Source of the DNA: Bacteroidota bacterium
Lineage (GTDB): Bacteria > Bacteroidota > Ignavibacteria > UBA10030 > UBA8401
Assembly (NCBI GenBank): GCA_021796275.1
Contig: JAJYOI010000026.1
Coordinates: 1 to 36,305, forward strand
Reading direction: 5' to 3'
Length of the DNA stretch: 36,305 bases
Part shown: piece by piece, positions 32,422 through 36,305 of the stretch
Position numbering within the stretch: the stretch's first letter is position 1
Layout: each line of letters starts with the position of its first letter
Notes under the pieces: model-generated
Seen by the model: only the letters and a program-made list of their open reading frames with translations
Databases searched by the model: none
Told to the model about the DNA's origin: nothing
Translations under genes and position numbers: made by a program

Positions 32422-33804
32422 CTACTCGAAAATTTCCGGCAACGCCGATGTGTTTGAAAAAAATTCTTTATGCAGGCGCTGTACCACTGAATCCACAAGC
32501 TCTTCGTCAACGACAAAACTAATATTGATTTCCGATGCGCCCTGCGAAATCATGTTGACATTAATGTCGGAAATTGCGTTCAGCACTTTTGCCGCAACGC
32601 CGGGACTGTTCTTCAAATTTTCACCGACAACGCAGACGATTGCTTTCCGATCACTCGTTGTTACTGTCGCAAATGCCCGCAATTCCTTCACAATGTGCGG
32701 AAGGAATTTGACGTTGTCAACCGTGACAGAGATGCTGACTTCGGACGTGGCAACGGTGTGCACGACGGTTTTGTATTTGTAAAACACGTCAAAGACATTT
32801 TCCAAAAAGCCGTGCGCCATAAACATGCGCGTCGAAACAATGTTGATCAGCGTGATGCCTTCTTTGTACGCGATGGATTTTACGATACATTTCTTATCCA
32901 CCTTCGGTTTTGAAACAATCAACGTACCGGTCGAGCCGGGGTTTTTCGAGTTCAAAACATGGACGGGGATATTTTTCTTTACCGCGGGAAGAATCGTTTC
33001 GGGATGCAACACACGCGCGCCGAAATACGCAAGCTCCGCCGCTTCGTTGAACGACATCACTTTGATTTTCTTCGCGCCTTTCACAACGCTCGGATCTCCT
33101 GTGAGAATGCCGTCAACATCGGTCCAGATTTGAATGTCTTTCGCATCGAGCAGCGCGCCGACGATGGCGGCGGAATAATCCGATCCGCCGCGTCCGATTG
33201 TTGTTGTGATGCCGTTGTGCGTCGAAGCGATAAATCCTTGTGTCGTCACGACATAACTATTGGCGACTTTGGGCTGGACAATCTCGCGCAGCTTTCGCTC
33301 TACAATATCGAACTGAGGAAGTGCTTTCGTGTATTGGTCATCGGTGATCATAAACGAACGCGCATCAACTAAAAACGAGCGAAGTTTTTGCGCTTCAAAA
33401 AAATGATGAATGATGAACGAAGACATCCGCTCGCCGTACGACGCAAACGCGTCGAGCGAACGCGGAGTTAACTCGCCCAAAATCGAAACGCCGTTGACGA
33501 GCGCCGCAAGCTCTTCGGCAAATTGCGAGATGTGCTTGTACAAAAACTTTGCGGTGTCGGCATCGAACAACTCTTTGACGATCTTTTTGTGCCGCCCTTC
33601 AATCGAGGCAACAAGCTGGAGCGCATCGTCTTTTTTCCCTTCCGATGCAAGCGTCGCGCTTTGCAGCAATTGATTCGTTATTCCAGCGCAGGCAGAAACA
33701 ACGACAACGGGATGATTCGGAATTTCCTTTTTGACAATCTCGGTAACGTTGCGAATGGCTTTGGCATCTTCGACCGAAGTGCCGCCAAATTTCATGACGA
33801 TCAT
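32422..33804 (-). CDS. lysC: aspartate kinase with ACT domains
   Basis: The 460-aa enzyme phosphorylates aspartate in the first step of the aspartate pathway. The kinase domain shows MKFGGTSVEDAK, SYGERMSSF and TTIGRGGSDYSAAIVGALL with the nucleotide-site text QIWTDVDGI. The C-terminal third holds two ACT domains (ITLINIVSTRMFMAHGFL, AIVCVVGENLKNSPGVAAKVL) that normally bind lysine or threonine as feedback inhibitor. The architecture is the LysC/class III type. The ATG at 33804 overlaps the stop of the DUF1611 gene (ATGA), which supports this start over the second ATG three codons later. It is the third gene of the probable operon M50-DUF1611-lysC-asd. Confidence 0.97.
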   Translation of the reverse strand: MIVMKFGGTSVEDAKAIRNVTEIVKKEIPNHPVVVVSACAGITNQLLQSATLASEGKKDDALQLVASIEGRHKKIVKELFDADTAKFLYKHISQFAEELAALVNGVSILGELTPRSLDAFASYGERMSSFIIHHFFEAQKLRSFLVDARSFMITDDQYTKALPQFDIVERKLREIVQPKVANSYVVTTQGFIASTHNGITTTIGRGGSDYSAAIVGALLDAKDIQIWTDVDGILTGDPSVVKGAKKIKVMSFNEAAELAYFGARVLHPETILPAVKKNIPVHVLNSKNPGSTGTLIVSKPKVDKKCIVKSIAYKEGITLINIVSTRMFMAHGFLENVFDVFYKYKTVVHTVATSEVSISVTVDNVKFLPHIVKELRAFATVTTSDRKAIVCVVGENLKNSPGVAAKVLNAISDINVNMISQGASEINISFVVDEELVDSVVQRLHKEFFSNTSALPEIFE

Positions 33805-34853
33805 GTGCTGTTCTTTCTTTCCTTAAAATATTTTTCGAGCGCATCGGCAAGCTTCGCGCCGCCAAAACGGAGCGCATCAACTGCCGGCAGTCCTGTTGCA
33901 TCTTCAAGCTTCTTTGCTTCCGATTTGCTTCCTTCATCGGTCAGGCCGACGGAATTGATGCCGATGCCGACAACTTTCGTCGGGCGAAACACGTTGACAA
34001 TTTCTTCATGCAGATGAATGATGCGCTTGATTTCCGGCAAAGGAATGCCGTAATCGTCTTTAAGTCTTGTTGGTTGATGACACAAGATCATCGCATCCGG
34101 CATTGTACCATGCATCAGACCGAGTGTCACGCTCGAATATCCTTGATGCGTCAGCGCGCCCTGTCCTTCGACAAAAATTACATCGTGATTCTCAGCCGAA
34201 GCATCAATCACTTTTTCAATCGCGCCGGAGACATAATCGCTGACAATCGAATCAACAGCGATGCCTTTTCCCGAAATTAAAATTCCGGTTTGTCCCGTTC
34301 CGACAAAATCACTCTTCCATCCGCGCGAAGAAAATTCTTTATGCACTTCAAGCAGCGTTGTCATCTTGCCGATGTTGCAATCGGTGCCGATGGTGAGAAC
34401 GGTTTTGGGTTTTCGTGTCCGCCAATTTCCTTTTGATACAACCTCATATTCAGCGGGAATTTTTCGCAGATCGCTGATTACGCATCTGTATTCGCGGGCA
34501 AGCGCGGTAAATTCTGCGTCGTCCGAAATAAATGTGTGAAGTCCGCTGATAATATTGAGGCGATGGCGAAGTGCAGTCACAATTTCCGAGCGCCATGTTT
34601 CCGGCAGCCTCCCGCCCGCGGGTGCAATGCCGATGAGCAGCGTGTCCGGATTGAATCGAAGCGCTTCTTCAACATTCTTCACAACAGGAATCGCACCGCC
34701 GTACCCGAGCACATCCTGCGCGGTCTTGCCCGCTCGCGTGCTGTCAATAACCGCGAGCACCTCGTCACGTAAATAGACAATTGCTCCGTTTGCCGTTTTA
34801 GAATGCAACGGACTGAATTTTCCTTCGGCGAGAATGATTATTCGGCGAGACAT
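33801..34853 (-). CDS. DUF1611 (DgcN-like) P-loop protein
   Basis: The 350-aa product has an N-terminal Rossmann-like domain (MSRRIIILAEGKFSPL, TLLIGIAPAGGRLPETW) and a C-terminal P-loop domain with TIGTDCNIGKMTT (residues 155-166), VEGQGALTHQGYS and VGIGINSVGLTDE. These are typical of DUF1611. Members are often found next to L-Ala-D/L-Glu epimerases, and one (DgcN) is described as acting on D-glutamate by N-acetylation. The exact reaction here is not established. It starts after a 3-base gap from the metalloprotease stop and overlaps lysC by four bases, so it is firmly inside an aspartate-pathway operon. That suggests a role in amino-acid or murein-peptide metabolism. Confidence 0.88.
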   Translation of the reverse strand: MSRRIIILAEGKFSPLHSKTANGAIVYLRDEVLAVIDSTRAGKTAQDVLGYGGAIPVVKNVEEALRFNPDTLLIGIAPAGGRLPETWRSEIVTALRHRLNIISGLHTFISDDAEFTALAREYRCVISDLRKIPAEYEVVSKGNWRTRKPKTVLTIGTDCNIGKMTTLLEVHKEFSSRGWKSDFVGTGQTGILISGKGIAVDSIVSDYVSGAIEKVIDASAENHDVIFVEGQGALTHQGYSSVTLGLMHGTMPDAMILCHQPTRLKDDYGIPLPEIKRIIHLHEEIVNVFRPTKVVGIGINSVGLTDEGSKSEAKKLEDATGLPAVDALRFGGAKLADALEKYFKERKNST

Positions 34854-34856
34854 AGT

Positions 34857-35522
34857 TTACAATGATAGTCCAACAATTTGTTCGAGCGGCGATGCAAGCG
34901 CACGAACAACATGCACCACCAACGAATAGACTGCCGGCACCTGCATCGCAACAATCACAAGAAGAATTCCGATCATGCCGACGCGGTGATAAATTGCGCC
35001 GAGCTTTTCCGGCAGCAACGATGCGAGAACGTGCGAACCATCGAGCGGCGGAATCGGAATGAGATTGAACACAGCAAGAAAAATATTCAGATAAATGCCG
35101 GCGTAAAACATTTGCACAAGAAATGAAACGACAGCTTCTTCCATGTGAGAGCCAGGAGGCAACGCAGCATACACCGATGCGAACGCCGCCGTAGCAAACG
35201 CAGAAAAAATTGCAATGACAATATTGGTTAAGGGACCGACGGCAGAAACGAAAATTTCATCCCGGCGGAAATGACGAAAATTTCCGGGATTCACCGGCAC
35301 AGGTTTTGCCCACGCGATGAAAACGCTTCCCGTCGAAGCCAGCGATGCCAGCGGAATGATAATCGAGCCGAATAAATCTATGTGCGGAATGGGATTGAGC
35401 GTCAGCCGCCCCATTTCTTTTGCCGTTGGGTCGCCGCAGCGAAGTGCCATCCATCCGTGCGCGATTTCGTGGAGAATAACCGAGAAAAGCAGCATCGGCA
35501 AAATATACAATTGTTGAAGCAT
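34857..35522 (-). CDS. site-2-type membrane zinc metalloprotease (M50 family)
   Basis: The product has 221 residues from the ATG at 35522. HEIAH at residues 18-22 gives the zinc ligands H18 and H22 with catalytic E19. NPIPHIDLFGSIIIP follows, and PIPPLDGSHVLASLL supplies the third ligand Asp. About five membrane segments are visible, and there is no PDZ domain. This is the short SpoIVFB/Rip-like group that cleaves substrates within the membrane; the substrate is unknown. The frame is open for 22 more codons, but those would run through an intrinsic-terminator hairpin, so I use 35522. It is the first gene of the operon with DUF1611, lysC and asd, a grouping whose logic is not obvious. Confidence 0.9.
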   Translation of the reverse strand: MLQQLYILPMLLFSVILHEIAHGWMALRCGDPTAKEMGRLTLNPIPHIDLFGSIIIPLASLASTGSVFIAWAKPVPVNPGNFRHFRRDEIFVSAVGPLTNIVIAIFSAFATAAFASVYAALPPGSHMEEAVVSFLVQMFYAGIYLNIFLAVFNLIPIPPLDGSHVLASLLPEKLGAIYHRVGMIGILLVIVAMQVPAVYSLVVHVVRALASPLEQIVGLSL

Positions 35523-35543
35523 GATACGCTTTCTGAAACACAT

Positions 35544-35576
35544 AAAAAATTCCCGCGCACTCATGGCTGCGGGAAT
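35544..35576 (-). terminator. intrinsic terminator on the minus strand just before the M50 gene
   Basis: On the minus strand ATTCCCGC and GCGGGAAT (positions 35569-35576 and 35549-35556) form an 8-bp stem with a 12-nt loop, followed by a run of T (35544-35549). It lies 22 bases before the M50 ATG. It either ends the upstream hemerythrin transcript or works as an attenuator in the operon leader. Confidence 0.75.
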
Positions 35577-35580
35577 CGTT

Positions 35581-35601
35581 TCCGCCACAAAAGACGGCGG
35601 A
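35581..35601. repeat. TCCGCC-loop-GGCGGA palindrome in the M50 operon leader
   Basis: TCCGCC (35581-35586) and GGCGGA (35596-35601) with a 9-nt loop. The same arm sequence occurs at 814-828 and 32381-32395. In the leader it lies immediately upstream of the terminator hairpin. Confidence 0.5.
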
Positions 35602-35611
35602 CAAGTCCTTT

Positions 35612-35642
35612 ATTATGTAATAAAAATAGAGAAGAAACTCAA
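35612..35642 (-). promoter_or_regulatory. weak candidate promoter for the M50-lysC-asd operon
   Basis: On the minus strand TTGAGT (35637-35642) precedes CATAAT (35612-35617) by 19 bases in an AT-rich stretch. The spacing is long and the match only partial, so this is a suggestion. Confidence 0.25.
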
Positions 35643-35664
35643 GTGGAGAAGGGTGAGAGCGGTA

Positions 35665-35772
35665 TCCTAATTTCAATTCTAAGTCATTCCGAACCTGCAC
35701 ACTAAATGCCAGCCCCGCTGTACGCGGAGCTGGCATGACATTTATATTTTGTTCGGTTTCGTCAAATTAGGA
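35665..35772. repeat. 108-bp nested palindromic element
   Basis: Three pairs of inverted arms are nested: TCCTAATTT (35665-35673) with AAATTAGGA (35764-35772), CCGAAC (35689-35694) with GTTCGG (35751-35756), and a 13-bp central stem (35706-35718 with 35724-35736, one mismatch) that starts ATGCCAGC. The whole unit is MITE-like or REPIN-like. I see no flanking target duplication. Confidence 0.65.
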
Positions 35773-35801
35773 CACTGCCAGAATGCTGGACTGTTCAGTG
35801 T
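35772..35801 (-). terminator. hairpin directly after the hemerythrin gene
   Basis: ACACTG (35772-35777) pairs with CAGTGT (35796-35801), with an inner CCAG-aatg-CTGG hairpin (35778-35789). It follows the gene stop by three bases on the minus strand. A T-run is missing, so termination here is uncertain. Confidence 0.35.
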
Positions 35802-35804
35802 ACT

Positions 35805-36305
35805 TTAATTTGTTGAGACGAGCTCACGTTCCAATGCAATCGCTTTGGGAAAAAGAATGTTGTTCTCAAGATGCACATGCTGGTGCAGATCCAATTCAAA
35901 ATCCCGCAATTCCTGAAATGTTACACGGTACGTCGTGCATGCGTCATCGGGAGCGGTGTAGCCACTGCTTAATTTCCTGATTGCATACATTTCATCGCCT
36001 GAAGATTGATGTTCCGCCACCATCATCTGAATTGGATTCTGGACGCTTCCAAAGGGAGGAGCCGACACCCGTTCAGCATTAGCCTTTGCATGAGCAAGAG
36101 TTTTGATAAACGGAAAAAGAATGTGCTCTTCCTTATGCATGTGCTGTTGAAATTCGGCGGCAACCGCCTTAAAGCGGTTTGCGATCTCAATCACTTCCGG
36201 GTGATTTACCCCGTGCACGGAAGCTACTTTTTGTGTGTGCGCATAGAGAATCGGGATCATCTTTGCAACATATCCATGATGGTTCTTCACAATGTAGTCG
36301 ATCAG
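35805..36305 (-). CDS. hemerythrin-domain protein of the RIC/YtfE/ScdA type, partial (N-terminus beyond the window)
   Basis: The visible 166 residues read through to the window end without a start; the reading LIDYIVKNHHGYVAK continues past the edge. The di-iron ligands of a hemerythrin four-helix bundle are present: the paired His of KNHHGY, HMHKEEHILFPFI, a MVAEHQSSGD helix and LHQHVHLENNILFPKAI. This is the repair-of-iron-centres family (YtfE/ScdA/Ric), which restores Fe-S clusters after nitrosative or oxidative damage in the cytoplasm. The usual N-terminal ScdA/DUF542 cysteine domain would lie outside the window. The minus-strand gene precedes the M50 operon with about 280 bp of repeats and hairpins between them. 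Confidence 0.92.
   Translation of the reverse strand: MIDYIVKNHHGYVAKMIPILYAHTQKVASVHGVNHPEVIEIANRFKAVAAEFQQHMHKEEHILFPFIKTLAHAKANAERVSAPPFGSVQNPIQMMVAEHQSSGDEMYAIRKLSSGYTAPDDACTTYRVTFQELRDFELDLHQHVHLENNILFPKAIALERELVSTN

Noticed and set aside
35257..35736. 159-aa open frame overlapping the M50 gene and the nested palindrome
   Set aside because: It reads through repeats in the wrong frame and lacks protein-like composition; the M50 frame has the HEIAH motif.
35523..35804. Lysine riboswitch before the lysC operon
   Set aside because: The stretch between the candidate promoter and the start is too short for that class, and the characteristic five-helix core is not seen; the palindromes here are repeat elements.

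Overview
The window reads as a chromosomal segment of a bacterium from the Bacteroidota/Chlorobiota side of the FCB group. An Ignavibacteria-like lineage is my best guess from the sequence alone. Two large secreted proteins carry the C-terminal sorting domains used with type IX secretion; one has the YPNPFNPTT-type motif, the other a FlgD-like tail. Lipoproteins with LxGC lipoboxes, an outer-membrane barrel candidate and LPS/glycan-type glycosyltransferases also indicate a Gram-negative envelope. Base composition looks close to 45-50 % GC by eye. I see no rRNA, tRNA, CRISPR array or transposase gene.

Layout. 1-3744 (minus): a truncated YVTN-type beta-propeller protein and a large sorting-domain protein, separated by a 69-bp palindromic repeat. 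3837-8008 (plus): three back-to-back palindromes, an OmpR-type response regulator with its histidine kinase, a tiny lysine-rich secreted protein bracketed by two near-identical palindromic repeats, a strong terminator, and an unrecognised membrane protein. 8009-11421 (plus): a long structured leader, an RRM RNA-binding protein with its own terminator, and the HrpB-type helicase. 11522-15925 (plus): a glycan cluster (GT2, GT9, GT4, SAM methyltransferase) whose junctions are repeatedly marked by heptameric AT-rich repeats. 15992-19891 (minus): etfB-etfA-acyl-CoA dehydrogenase, plus a 65-aa small protein. 20133-21676 (minus): three small envelope proteins, somewhat AT-richer than their surroundings.

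21913-30059 (plus): peptidase T, an OPT peptide transporter, a DUF5009/HGSNAT-like membrane acyltransferase and a 1107-aa CARDB/lamin-tail protein. 30082-36305 (minus): a Tat-exported LD-carboxypeptidase, then asd, lysC, a DUF1611 protein and a site-2-type metalloprotease, the last four apparently one operon transcribed toward the window start, and finally a hemerythrin/RIC-type protein cut by the window end.

How the parts fit. PepT and the OPT transporter form a plausible peptide uptake and hydrolysis unit. The ETF/acyl-CoA dehydrogenase operon moves electrons from acyl-CoA oxidation. The glycan cluster probably assembles a surface polysaccharide. The minus-strand block at the right joins aspartate-family synthesis (DAP, Lys, Thr, Met) to proteins of families linked elsewhere to D-glutamate and murein-peptide metabolism. 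The most unusual signals are non-coding or repeat-based: heptamer tracts that also encode protein ends, TCCGCC-loop-GGCGGA palindromes (one inside a perfect three-way junction between lysC and asd), the interleaved inverted repeats before the RRM gene, and the repeat-flanked lysine-rich heptad protein.
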